This document shows, piece by piece, positions 36,255-49,188 of a stretch of DNA of 64,000 nt. The notes beneath the pieces are model-generated. The model was not told where the DNA came from and did no database searches. It was given only the letters and a program-made list of their open reading frames with translations. The stretch is taken from assembly GCF_024713945.1 (NCBI RefSeq), contig NC_134686.1, positions 3,124,001-3,188,000 of the forward strand, in the 5' to 3' direction. Source of the stretch: Dermatophagoides farinae. Lineage: Eukaryota > Arthropoda > Arachnida > Sarcoptiformes > Pyroglyphidae. Position numbers and translations under genes: made by a program. Numbering within the stretch: position 1 is the stretch's first letter; each line of letters starts with the position of its first letter.

Positions 36255-37830
36255 ATGGCTGAAAATATGGCTTCGCATGAATCACAAATGTATGTTGCAC
36301 CTAATCCTGAAACACATTTCGAAGAATTGTTTCGTGTAGTCCAACCAGATGCTAACAATTCGAACATCAGAAATCAACAATGTACAAATGTACCGATGCG
36401 ACAACGTAATTTTCCCGATTCATTTTTTCGTCAACCATCCTGTTCATCATCGACATCACATTCACGAGAATCATCATTGGATGCAACATTCAATTCCAAT
36501 TTTGTAAATAAAAATAATTCAAATTCATCAAATTTGGCAAAACCGCCGGCAACACCGATCCAGGCAAATTCAACACAACGTAATGGCCGTCATGTATCAC
36601 CATCACCACCGTTTGTTCATCAAAAAGCTCATTCATTACCGGCTTCATTGCCGAATCAAAAATTTGTCGTTGCATCAATAACGAATCTAGACAATAATAA
36701 CAACAAAAGTCCGATGATTTCCGGCCAAAACGCTATAATATCTCAGCGACAGCCCTTACCGCCACCACCGTTGCAACAATTTCGACAAAAACAATTGACA
36801 TTACCCAATCATAATGTAACAAATAATAATAATTTCCATTGTCGTCAACAAAGTTTTGATATTGATAAGATTTCATTGCCTGATGGTTGGACAATGTCGT
36901 TCGATTCGGATGGTCAACGGTATTTTATTGATCATAAACATAAAATCACCACATGGGATGATCCAAGAATAAAGATTACTCAGCAAAATTTCGCTAATCT
37001 TACTCATACATCAAATTCAATCATTGATCATCCTGTTGCTTATCAATCGCAGCAGCAACAACAAATTCAGCCCCCATTCATAGTGCCTAACAACAACAAT
37101 AATAATAACTACGATCCGATCCATTTCACGACATTGCCGGATACAGGATTCTTATTCAATTCGAATATGACGACGATGCCCACAGAAATTGCTTCGGTTA
37201 CTGAAAAAATGAAAGGACAAATTCTTACCGATGATACGAATCAAACGACGAATCAACAGCAGCAACAAATATTTGATCCACAATATCAATACCTCACTGA
37301 ATTAAGAATGGAAAGAGAAAAAATGCGTAGCCGAGCGGAAATTCTTAAAAGTAATCCAATGGTTCGTAGTGATTATATACCATCATTACAGATGAAAACA
37401 TCATCGAGTAATAAAGATTTGTCAAATATTGAACCATCAACAACAACCACAATGATGATTCATGGCCGTCAAGAAAGCCAAGATTCTGGCCTTGGTGGAA
37501 GCGCCACTGGTACATTGAACAGCATTAATTTTCAAAATGAAGCTAATTTATTCAATGGTATGGTGCATTTTATCAATCAGATTCATTTGATTAATTTACT
37601 CGTTTATTTCAAATCTAGATTTTAGCTCTAATGGACATGTTGCCGAAACGTCTGGGCAACTTGATTCAAATGTTGTACAGTGTCTCATGTCTGAATCGGT
37701 CGACTTACTTAGCATCACGGATTTAGATCTAGAAGGATTGGATATAGAGCAATATATCCAACATAATCCAATCAATAATGATCTTGGGCAATTATTTAAT
37801 CATGATGAAACGATGACATGGAATGTTTGA
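36255..37830 (+). CDS. yki: Yorkie/YAP1 transcriptional co-activator, single WW domain
   Basis: Hippo-pathway effector that partners with TEAD/Scalloped in the nucleus and is held in the cytoplasm by Warts/LATS phosphorylation. Two exons, 36255-37557 and 37619-37830 (61-bp intron), give 504 residues. Residues 19-60 form the TEAD-binding part (ETHFEELFRVV, then VPMRQRNFPDSFF). LATS-type HxRxxS sites are at S74, S200 and S408. The 14-3-3 site equivalent is AHSLPASLP around S127, but its basic residue is Lys (H-Q-K-A-H-S). The WW domain (LPDGW to TTWDDP, W212/W234) is single. DSGLGGS at 410-416 resembles a beta-TrCP degron. Poly-Gln and poly-Asn tracts fill the linkers. The acidic C-terminus ends in MTWNV, not the TWL of vertebrate YAP. 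The start is the first ATG; the second, at 36267, is possible. Confidence 0.93.
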
Positions 37831-39000
37831 TTCGAATCATCATCAATCATACAACCATCATTCACTCATGGTCATCATTGATTTCATCCAGAACACAATC
37901 CAACAATCTCAAAGTATTTGTAGCATCAAGCATTTACCAATGGACATTTCATTTTTTGAATCTTAATCAAAACTATGATCGTCATGTCGATTCTATTTGG
38001 CATTTTCTATTATATTTATTTATTTCATGAACAGACAATCAGAACAGGATGGCCTTGTTTGCAAATTATTCTTGATGCATCTAGCATAGAAAACAAATGA
38101 TGACTTGATGACGGCAGCAATTTCTTATCAGAATTTCATGCAGACTGATTCTATTTGCCAAATCTCATTTGCATCTAATTTTAGACAACTTTATTCATTC
38201 ATCAATGAAAAACCCACCATAATGAAATAAGTGTTCATCATCATCATTTTATATATCACCATAAAAATGAAACAACAAAAAAAAAAAACAAAACAAAACA
38301 ACCGGATCTATTGATTCCTATATATTCATTAATGTGCCTGTTGAATTTCAATCCTGATAATGATGGTGGCAATTCAATGAAATGACAACAAACCAAATGT
38401 CAAGTCCAAGCCAAAGTCATCAAATTTGCTCATATTTTATCCAACTCCATCTGAATCATCATCCTTTTCCAGAATTTTTTTCTTCCCTTTTTCATTGTTT
38501 TTCAATCAATCATACCTGTGATTAAAAATTTTTTTCCTATCGAAAGTCTTCGATGTCGTATGCCTGTGTGGGAGTGTGCATCTTCGCTCATCTAATATAA
38601 AATTGAAAAATCAAAAAAAAAAAAATAATAATCTATACATACCATTAGATTGATAAATTTCTTGCCCTTATTTATTGAAAAAAAATAATCATTTCTATCA
38701 TTCGATTTTTGTTGTTAACAAAGTTTCAATTTATATTCCTTCAATCTTTTAACCTTGTCTTTTTTTTCTGTTTCAGAGTTTATAAACTCGAAATATTTAT
38801 GAATTTTCTTTCTAAATTTTAATTGTTAATTTTTTCCAACAGACAATCAATTAATTGATTTGTTCAGCAATTTTTTTTTCAAAAAAAAAATTTAATTAAA
38901 AAGAATTTAAGTTGCAAAACTGATATTTAAGAATAATTTCATTCAAATGGGGGGCAGTAAAATTTTTTGACTTTTCGAATTGGAAAACAACAAAAGAAAA
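37831..39000. other. Yorkie 3' UTR and spacer to the myosin gene
   Basis: 1.17 kb without a credible frame. A-rich tracts lie at 38276-38290 and 38615-38627; no AATAAA was confidently placed for Yorkie. The first part is likely Yorkie 3' UTR and the end should hold the myosin promoter. Confidence 0.45.
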
Positions 39001-42000
39001 ATGGCTCGAAAAAATGTTCATGATGATTTACTTGAATTGTGCGAGATTTCCATTGATAATATATTGTGTAATCTTGAAAATCGGTATGTGAAAATCATGA
39101 CATTATACATTTGAAATATTTATATCGTTTCTTCATTTGAAAAGATATGAACAGGAAATCTATTATACACAGATCGGTAAATCAACATGTATATCAGTGA
39201 ACCCAAACGGCACGAATGATATGACGAAAAGATTATATGAAACTGATTATATGGAAATGTATCGTACCAACACCACCACCACCAATCAATGGCATCGTCA
39301 GCGGCCACATATTTTTGCAGTTGCCAATTTGGCTTATCGCACCATTTTCGAACAAAATGCTGATTGTTCAATAATTGTAACCGGTAAATGTTAACAAAAA
39401 TGAATGTTTTTTCTGTTTCATTTGTTTCGATAATAATTGTAATATATAGGTGAAAGCGGCAGTGGAAAGACAGAAGCAACAAAACATTTGTTACTTTTTC
39501 TTAGTCATGTTTTTCGGAAAAACAACGAACAACAACCACCAATGGAAATTGAAAATGTGGTCGACATTGTAATCAAATCGAATTTGATACTGGAATCATT
39601 CGGTAACGCAATGACTATTTGTAATGATAATTCGAGTCGTTTTGGTAAATACACGGAAATATCGTTTGTACGAGATGTTCAACCAAATGTTGATCAAAAT
39701 TATGATTTTTCATTCGGAACTATTCGTGACTATCTTCTCGAAAAGGTATTTCATTACATATTTTATTGATCAATTCATTTGTTGTTTATCATAAAATAGT
39801 GTCGTGTTATCGATCAACAAGAAGGTGAACGGAATTTTCATTGCTTCTATCAATTGTTGAGCGTTTTAAATTCGAAGAAATATGGCCATTTATTTTTCGA
39901 ATTGGATTGGATGGACAACTATGTTGATTCATATAATTATCTGAATGGCAGTTTAAAATCACAGATTTACACACTTGATGCATTGAATTTCGACCATGTT
40001 TTCGAATCAATGTTAGCCATCGGTTTTAATTGTGAACAAATTCGATCCATATACAAAGTATTGGCTGCAATTCTTGTTTTAGGAAATATTCATTTCATTC
40101 CATTAGAATATTCAGATGATGAATTCAGTGTTCATGAAAATGATATAGATGTTCACGAACGAGAATTTTTGGAAAAGTTTTGCCAACTTTTATCGTTGAA
40201 TATCAACAACGCATTGCTTACATTGTGTAGCCGTTCAATTCGTACACCAAATGAACTGGTTCGTAAAAGCTATACCCATACACAAGCAAGTCAAGGTCGT
40301 GATGCATTGGCAAAAGCATTATATCAAAAGCTATTTGGATATATTTTGAAAAAGATTAACACAACATTGAAAATGGTAAAGGAACGTACCATTGCGGATG
40401 ATGATCGACCACTGCAAATCGATACGATCGGCATATTGGATATTTATGGATTTGAAGTATTTGAAAAAAATAAAAATGGATTCGAACAATTTTTAATTAA
40501 TTATTCGAATGAAAAATTGCACCAGTTGTTCATTGATTGTATAATGAAAAAAGAACAATTATTATACCAACAGGAAGATATTCACTGGCAAAAGATCGAT
40601 TTCGAGGATAACCATATTATTTGTCAAACTTATCATGAAATTTTTGCCATAATGGACGAAATTTGTATAACCGGTTGTCAACTGCAAGATGACCATCGTC
40701 TTTTGAAATATCTAGACAAACATTTCAAAGATGGACATCACCACTTTAGAATCAAGCATGATGATGATTTTGGTTTCATTATCAATCATTCAGCCGGCAA
40801 AGTTCAATATTCAGTCGAAACATTTATTGAAAAAAATCTTGATCAACTTTATTATGACTATTATGAGTTGATGCAGACAACCACAGACCAATTCATCGAA
40901 GGTAAGAGAAAAGAAATTCTGTAATATCGATAAATTGTGAATGAATTTCTTTTTGCTAGAAATACTTTATGATTCGAAATCACAAGCAGCCAGAAGTAAC
41001 AAAAGACCATCGACTGTTGGCCATGAATTTCGTAAATCAATGGACACATTGATCCAACGGCTTAGCAGTCGTCAACAATTGTATGTTCGTTGTATTAAGC
41101 CGAATGAATCCAACGGCGAACAATGTTTCAATGTGGACAAAGTACGACATCAAATTCAATATTTAGGTTTAGCTGAACATGCCAAAATTTGTCAGGCAAG
41201 TCTTTGGTGTCATTATCGATACGAAGATTTTGTTCAACGATTTAGAATGTTGTTGGACAATAACGATAAACAACAATCGATTATTTCGGAAACAATACAC
41301 GAGGATCTTCGAGCACATTACCAGCCTGTATGCAAAAAGATTCTTGAGAAATTATCAGATGTTATTGTTGAAAACGATTTCAAGTGCTCTGTTAATGAGA
41401 AGAGCAAGTTTGCATTTGGCCGTACCATATTGTTTATTCAAGACCCGAAAATAGTCGAATCTTTGGAAGCGGAACGTTATGAATATCTTCAACATTGTAT
41501 TATATTAATTCAAATGGTATGCAATTTGAATGAATTGTTGCATTTATCGATATTGATTGAAATTCTATTTGAATAGCTTGCACGACGTTTTCTGGCCATG
41601 AAACGTTTTGAACGTATTAAACGTACACAATTAGCATTCGATTTGTTCTGTCAACGAAAAAAGCTGAGAATAATTGGCAAATTTCTTGATAAATTTGAAC
41701 ATCGATATTTCGATCAATACATGTTCATCTGTCTTCATCGCCCAGCCAGCTGTCTGGAATATAGTGAATTACTCGCGATTAGATATCGAAACAAAGTAGC
41801 ATTTCAAAATGATGATACATCAAGATTACTTACAGACAATGTTCACAATAAATTATTACCCGAAATGATTGATTATTTCAACCATTGGTTGATTATAATG
41901 AAATTTCCGCACAGTTATTGGAAGGAAAAAGTATTACGAATTGAAGCAGAAAAATTATTCACTGGTAACAAATGTGAATGGGGATTTTCAAGAGAAAAAT

Positions 42001-42722
42001 GGCTGGGTAATTATCTGGTGGACAAAAAGGAACATCATGTTGGATATGATGAATATTTCAAACTCAACGGTCTTGGCAAAATTATATTCGCAGCAAAAAT
42101 TATCGTAGGAAAAGCAAAAGCATATGGATTGATTATGAATGAAACATCCATTTTTAAATTGAGTTTGAAACGCAAAACCTTTTATGAATGGATTCAGTTG
42201 AATGAAATCGAAGCAGTTAGCCTTAGTACTGGACGTGATCAATTGATTGTTCTACACAGCCATGATGATGGTGATTTGATATTTGCACTTGATAGTTCTG
42301 CAAAACAAAAATCGAGTAAAACCAGCTCGAAAAAGGATTCGACAACCACAGAAGAGAACAATAACAATAAAGTCGGTGAATTTGTCACATTACTTTGGCA
42401 ACGAATCAAATCGTTAAAGATAAACTTCCAATCGGATTACATTGAATTTCAATCTAAAAACAAAAGAAAAATGATTAGACCGATTGAATGGAATAGTCCG
42501 GAACTCGATCAGATTGTTTTGGCAAATGATGGTCATCAACCAGGACCCATGTCAAATATGGCATGTAACATCAAATCATTTTTCCGAATTTTGAAATCGA
42601 TAAAAGATGAATTAAGCAGTGATAAACGACGATCCTCATCAAGTGATGATCGAAAGCATTGGCTTCGGGCTAATAGTTTCCAAAAAATTTCTACAACCAA
42701 TTTCATTTTTGTTTACGAATAA
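39001..42722 (+). CDS. Class I-like unconventional myosin, divergent
   Basis: Single-headed actin motor that links membranes to actin. Six exons, 39001-39083, 39145-39383, 39450-39745, 39800-40901, 40960-41516 and 41577-42722 (introns 54-66 bp), give 1140 residues. P-loop GESGSGKT at 108-115 (split by an intron), switch I NDNSSRFGK near 166-174, switch II DIYGFE near 420-425 followed by FEQFLINYSNEKLHQLF, and VRCIKPNE in the lower part of the head. One IQ motif at the exon 5/6 join (about 757-769). The C-terminal part, from about 890, matches a TH1 membrane-binding domain and is basic with a poly-Lys/Ser/Asn insert near 1010. There is no SH3 domain or long coiled coil. The head is noticeably diverged around the usual DEECLRPG segment (here DEICITGCQL). 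Subclass not assigned. Confidence 0.88.
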
Positions 42723-43385
42723 TGCTAATATGCACACATGTGACGTAGCAAAATGGCTGAAATAGAGCTACCACTGTCATCTATTGGTTGAATAGTCCAA
42801 ATATTGTCATATACTCACTCTTGTATATTGTAATAAACTCGAAAATACATTTTACGCATGTGTGAGTTACATTATAATTGCTACATTGTAGCCAATAACC
42901 TTTGTGCTACAGTTGTGTATCGGTTTCTACCGAGAATTGTCCTTGAAATTAATCAAAATTCCTAGGAAATCATGGGACTTTTTCAAACAAAAGACGCAAT
43001 TAGATTTTGATAACGGATAATAACAAATGAATAATAACAATTCAGTTTCATCATCGGCATTGAATATAAGGATCCAAATGATTAATCAACGTTGCAATTA
43101 CATTGATAATTTTCATAGGCCAAAACAAATTGTGTTCATGATTACCCAAACAAGTGCATGTAATGTTATCCATTAAAAGAGGTGATACTGTGTTCATCAA
43201 AAAAAAGTACAAGAAGAATAGAAGAGCAGCGAACTTGACTTTAAGGTGCAGTGATTTTTTTTTTTTTTTTTTTGTTCACTTTTCGAATTTTACTCAATTT
43301 ATTCAAATTCATTCAAACACATTAACATTGAATATAATTTCGAAAATTGAATAGATACAATATCCAAATAATAATCGTTTATATA
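42723..43385. other. Spacer between myosin and the HSF-domain gene
   Basis: 663 bp. AATAAA at 42832-42837 fits the myosin 3' end, 110 bp past the stop. An 18-base poly-T run at about 43257-43274 lies in the presumed promoter region of the next gene. No other feature seen. Confidence 0.5.
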
Positions 43386-44681
43386 ATGACTAATATAACC
43401 GATTTTGCTGATTGTGATTTTTTATTACCGAATGATAATGATAGAATTTATTTAAAAGATTATCGATCATATTGGACATTGGTTTGTATCCCATCGGAAA
43501 TGATCTGATTCATCATTGATATAATATCATAAATTACAAATTAAAACAGGAACCAGTTATGTCTTCAATGTGTTGGCCATCTAATGGTGAGCAACCACCT
43601 TTTTTTTCCATTTCTTCAATATCACCGAATTTTTTCGATCGACGACAATCACAAATTATTACAGATTATGATGGCTGTAATTCCGAAATGCTCAATGCGG
43701 ATAAGTATCTTTTGGTAATACAATAACATTCAAATACAACCGATACAAATTGATCATTTCTTTTGCAACAGTATCAAAACCCTGAACCGATGATCTCAAT
43801 GAATGATGGCGATGTTTTAAATATTGAAAATGTGAAGAAAGAATATTTATTTGATTCATGTGATGACGCTAATCATTCTAATTACAAATGGGAATTGGAT
43901 GATTTTGAAGAAAAATTTTCGACACAGACTTTAAATTCAGTATTCTATTCCAATTTTGATGATGATGGAAATGTACACAATTTAATTACAGATGACCAAC
44001 AATTATTTATTGCCACCATCCCGGACCATAATAATGGTTGTCAAATGGCGGTCCTTCATCAACAACAAAATGTGCAAAGTCCAGTTATGATCAAACGTGA
44101 GTCATCACCGATGTTTGAGGCTGAAGTTAATGATGAACCAATGATTACAAAGCGAGAATTGGAAACGATTTCGCCACAACCGTTGCAAAATGATTATGAT
44201 GATGATCATGAAATGGTGAAATTGAGTGAAATTGCTGATGAACATATAAAAATTAAACCAAAGGAAAGTTCATGGTCGAAAATCAAAATCAATGACTGTT
44301 TTGTCCAATAACATTATTGATGATCAGCAAAACCCGGAATCGTTGAAGCCATTATTGGCCAAACAAAAAAGCCTGTTGTTTCCACTTAAACTTTGGAATC
44401 TGACCAATTCTTCATTATTTAAAGCTATTAATTGGTCGAAAAATGGCCGTGAAATTCGGATTAACATCAAGAAATTGGCACCATTCCTGACACAAATCAC
44501 TCGTTCCAATAAATTTGAATCATTTCTTCGACAATTGCATCTATATGGATTTCGAAAAATGGACAATTTTAATCTGAAAAAGCGTAAATTTGATCGCAAC
44601 ATTGTTCGCTATTTTCGAAGAGGATTTAATCGTTTTGTCCGTAATGCAGATGAAATTGACAAAATTTTCTTACGCAAATAA
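43386..44681 (+). CDS. Protein with C-terminal HSF-type DNA-binding domain
   Basis: Probable sequence-specific transcription factor. Proposed exons: 43386-43481, 43550-43714 and 43772 onward, then a frame change to the last block, which ends at 44681. The best join I see is a weak GTGAAA donor after 44215 to an acceptor at 44327 (last exon 44328-44681), giving about 352 residues; a frameshift or a separate ATG at 44292 (129-aa product) cannot be excluded. The last about 100 residues match the HSF winged helix: PLKLWNLTN, INWSKNGREIRI, and the signature FLRQLHLYGFRKM (typical FVRQLNMYGFRKV), then RYFRRGFNRF. It ends straight after the domain, so the HR-A/B trimerisation coiled coil of HSF1 is absent. 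The N-terminal 230 residues are acidic, low in conservation, with IKRE- and IKPKE-type possible SUMO sites. Confidence 0.7.
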
Positions 44682-44920
44682 CTTATTGACCAATTTTTTT
44701 TCTTTGCTCAATCATCTTATAACCATATCATTGTATTTCTTTTTCATTAATGGATCTTATATATCACTGTTTTGTTTCTACATTCGATTCTATTTTGTCA
44801 TTTTATACTTTGAAATAATGTTTATCCTATATACTTGATTCAATATCTATCGTTTATATCATAATCAAACATCATAATCATATAATAGTCGTTAATCGTT
44901 AATTTAATTTTCTTTGATTA

Positions 44921-44926
44921 AATAAA
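44921..44926 (+). promoter_or_regulatory. Poly(A) signal for the HSF-domain gene
   Basis: AATAAA 240 bp past the stop at 44681, followed by an A-rich tract at 44936-44943. Assignment by position only. Confidence 0.4.
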
Positions 44927-45531
44927 TTCAATTGCAAAAAAAAATATTTCACTAACTCAATCCTAGATGGCGACAACGTTTACCTATCATCGTCTACAAA
45001 GTGTTTACAAAGTATTTGGCAATAATTATTGCCAAATGTTTTCCCTCCATTTTTCTTTTGTTTTCAATTTCTTTTCTGCTTTCTTTTTGATTCGACCCAA
45101 ACAATTGAATGAAATCGATTAATCATTTTGTGGAGATGAAACGATAAATTTTAAAACTTGAATCATTGTCAATATCGTATCATTACTGTTTTATTGTTCA
45201 TTTTATAACGAAAACCCCAAAATGGATAGGAAAATCGGTTTTTTTCGATGATAAAACATTGAATTATTCTGAAACGCAATGATAATGGAAATATTTCAAG
45301 AATGTGTCCATGTTAAATGATTTTGGTTTATTTATTCGATATTTTGGCTTGTATTTTTTCATTCTGAAACAATGATCAATCAAACTAAATTAAATCTCGA
45401 CGAATGTCGATTGGAGACCTGAATGTGTGAACAATGTATACAAACTATATCGTGCCCCTTTTGATTGTGTTTGTGTGTGTGTGTGTTAGATTTCATCTCG
45501 ACAAAAAAATATCGTTCGCACGGAATTCACA

Positions 45532-45741
45532 ATGGGAAATGGAATTTATCGCTGGATTTTTCCTACATTCGATAGCCATGGTACTGTTTTGAAAACAATA
45601 ACTTTATCATCATAATATAAAACATTCATTGCATGAAGTAGATAGGAATAATTATTTTTTTCGCACCTTCATTTTAGTTTTATTTTTATTCATAATTCAG
45701 GTGACGATGTGATTCGCATGTGTGGTGGCATAAACATTTAA
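45532..45741 (+). other. Candidate spliced micro-ORF, 29 aa, beginning MGN
   Basis: ATG at 45532 opens a frame that reaches a GTACTG donor at 45581. A clear acceptor (ATAATTCAG, ending 45700) continues it in phase to a TAA at 45739-45741. The product would begin M-G-N, which fits N-myristoylation, and contains YRWIFPTF. Read without splicing it is 27 aa. The second exon (45701-45770) also has a strong GTAAGT donor at 45771, and a second ATG overlaps the stop (TAATG, 45741) and stays open for 10 codons to that donor. No homologue known to me. Confidence 0.25.
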
Positions 45742-48490
45742 TGACAACGAAATTCCATTGGCGGTCTTGGGTAAGTCAATTTTTTTTGTTTTTATTAGAA
45801 AAACTTTTGCTTGGCAAACTATTGCTGAGAATTCATTATTATTACCTTTTAGATGACAGTTTGCACATCGTTTTTGTTCCTTCTGTATCTTAATTATCTT
45901 TAATTTATCACTACTACTGAGATAATGATTAAGTGAATTTGTTTTTTTTTAAAGAATTTGTTTCGTATTTAATTGGTTTATTCTATAATCACTTTTCTTC
46001 AGAAAAAAATTTCTAATACTCTCATTATATCTTGTATACTTGAATAGACAATCAATTTTCGTTGATTTTCACGAATTTCAACCGATGAAACCGATTTGAT
46101 TTGATTTGAAAAACCATAATTTTGTTGCTATTCATTTGAAAAAATGATGATGATGATTCACTCGAAGCTGAAACTATCTTATCTTGACTTTATATATGGA
46201 TTCCATTTATATATATGATGATTCGTTGTTGATGATGATGATGATGATAGTGATGGAAAATCAGCAATTCAAGTATGAATATTTCGGCAGTTAATTTTAA
46301 TTAATTTAATGATAAACTACATCAAGATGCTTGTGTGAGAGAGATATGTTTGAAAGAATATTATATACTTGTGTAAGGTGTGCCGTATTGCTTGTGCCTT
46401 GTAGTGTTTTTCATGATGATAATGTTGTTGTCATTTGAAAAGGACAAAATCTTTTTCATTCTTTCATCAATTTCGGCATCATCTTATACAACGAATTTGT
46501 CACCATTACTATCAACACCACCTTAAGGCTGTTGGCTAGGTGCTTTCTAATGAATTCAGAGTGAAAGAGAAAGAAATTTCTCTTAAAAACACACTTGGTT
46601 TGATTCTGCAAGTTTTCTTATCAATAAACGAAAACTCAACTTGACGTGTATTATCTTTTCTTGCAAATTTTGTTTTCCACATTTTAAACTTTAGTTTGTA
46701 GCCACTCTCTTGGCATGTGATTAATGGTCAACGAATGTTTGCGAAATTCCAATCTTTACATTTAGAGATGTTTCGAAATTCAAATTTGAAGCCAATAATG
46801 ATGAACGATGGTTTTCAAGCTAGAATGAATGTTTGTATGTGAAAACAATCGATTGATTATTATTATTATTTTTTTGCAAATATTCCAAACATTTTATTGT
46901 GAACGTTATTTTTCGATTTGTTTGTTTATGATTCGGAAAAGTTTTCAGCTAATAATCAAACTTGCCAAAATTATTTTCCCATTCAAGTCGATCGCAAAAG
47001 TTTTATATATTCAAAGTTGTTGTGGATGATGATGATGATGATGATGGCGATCCAAATGATTCCAAAAAAAAAAAGTTTCATGTCCCAAACAATGTGTGCT
47101 AATGGTTAATATTCATAAGGTGCTAGAAAAAACATTACGATACATAAAGAATAAGGTTTCTGGATGATTGAATCGGCTTTTTATGTGCTATTACTTGCAT
47201 GTAATAATCGAATTCGATTATATTCCGGTCGATTTGATTACCACTTGGTAATGATAATGGATGCTTTCGATCATCATTATGACGATGATGATGATGATGG
47301 TGGTGGCGACAAATGTTTCAAACAAACATTGAATCTGAATCAAGACTCATTGAGATTGTTTGTTTGTTTTTCTGTCAAGATGGATTGAGTATTTTTTTTT
47401 TTTAATTTTTACAAGAATTTTTTCTCAACATTTTAAAACGATGTAACTTTTGATCTTTCTTTGAAAGTTTTTTTTATGTGTGAATGGTTTTTATGTTTTG
47501 GATTCTCTGGTCAGAAAAGAAAATCCGTTTCAGTAATCAGTCATACAACAACATATGGCCAACATTATGTGACATTTTTTTTTGTTGCTATTAAATGTGA
47601 AAAACAATATATATACACACACACACACACACGACCATAAATTGAAACAAAGCCAAATGTCATTTGTTCATTTCGTTTTGTTTCGTTTCGCTTGGTTCAT
47701 GTTAAACCCGAAAAAAAAACATGAAACATGATGATGATGATGTTTGTTTCATTCTCGAATCGATTTGTCTTTGTATTTTTCATTTTGTTTTTGGGCTGCC
47801 TGATTGTTGTAAACATTTGTTACCAGAATTTTTTTACTGATTTTTCTTTGGCTCCAATAATTGAAAAATACAAATTTTCCCATTGTTCTGACGATAGATG
47901 GCGCAAAAAAAAAATCAAATGATTTAAAAAAAAACTGGATGTGCTTCCAATAGATTTCAATTTCAATCCGATTTATGTTTGTGTTTGTGTGTGTGTGTGT
48001 GTGGTATTCATAAATAGTAGGAAAATAGATTATGTATATTATAATAATAATACACATAATTTGTAAATATTTTAAATAATTCATTTTGAATGGTGAAAGA
48101 AAAAAGACGAAATTGTCATTAAAATTCGTTGGTTAAAATGAAAGAAAAAAGTCAACCGAACTTTTTCCCATTTCTCAACACCATATATGGAAGCCATTGT
48201 ATATATCGTGACAAAGTATAATATCATCGTCATCATCACAGTACATAAGGCATTGAGTGGCCAAAAATTGCAGAATGCACATAAGCATTATATTCTGTCT
48301 ATATATGGCTCCAATGCTAATAAATTTTCATTATTTTCATAAATATTAATTCATGAATTTTTGCCTTAGTGTCATCATTCATGGCCCATCTACACCATTA
48401 TGGCTTCGTATCTAGGTGAGAGAGTATGCACATTATAAGAATGATATAGATGGATAGAATAGAATAAATAATAATAATAATAATGACAAT

Positions 48491-48522
48491 GATTATGATT
48501 ATGATTATGATTATGATTATGA
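48491..48522 (+). repeat. (GATTAT)5 hexanucleotide repeat
   Basis: Five copies of GATTAT in tandem, preceded by an ATA run (48467-48483). Confidence 0.9.
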
Positions 48523-49188
48523 AGCTTACCGAAATACCTTGTTTGCCACCTTTCTTGAATCACACTCTGATTTCCCTTGGTAACTTTTCTTCATTACTAC
48601 CGTATTCAAATGCAATAAACAATAGAATTGGTGCTATTCTCTCGACATTATTCATATATTTTATTTGGGTCATCTATCCTCTTAGGATGGATGGTTTGAA
48701 TCGAAAAAAAGTAATGTCATCATTTCGCATCATCATAGGCGGTCATTGTCTTTGTGTGTTTTTTGGTGGCCAAAAAAGGGTTTTATTTTGACTTGAATTG
48801 AAAAATCAATTGTTGTTTTAGATCGATTATCTTTGTGCTAATCAGTAGTTTTCCATAAAGTTTTCTCACTTTCTCGAAAATTGATTTTTTTTTCTACGAT
48901 TCTTTATTTTCTTGTTATTATTATTATTATTATATTATCACAGTTGAAAACTAGCCAAGCAGCTGTGAAATGTCTATAATCGGAGAAAATTACAATGTTA
49001 CAACGGATCAACACATTTCGCAAGAATATAATACTGACAAAGAGCACAGATACTTTACTCGAAGTAGTTTTAATTTGAAAAATTTTTCCTTTTCTCAATG
49101 AGAAGGATTTCTACACTGCCAATACACTTTTTGCTCTTAATGAAGATGAAATTTAATTAATGAATGTTTGTTGATAAACGTTTTGCAG

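Noticed and set aside
39120-39482. 120-codon minus-strand frame
   Set aside because: Antisense to myosin exons 2 and 3, whose motifs (P-loop) are unmistakable.
47749-48084. 111-codon minus-strand frame
   Set aside because: Made of TG-repeat and AT-rich translation (His-Thr runs); no homology.
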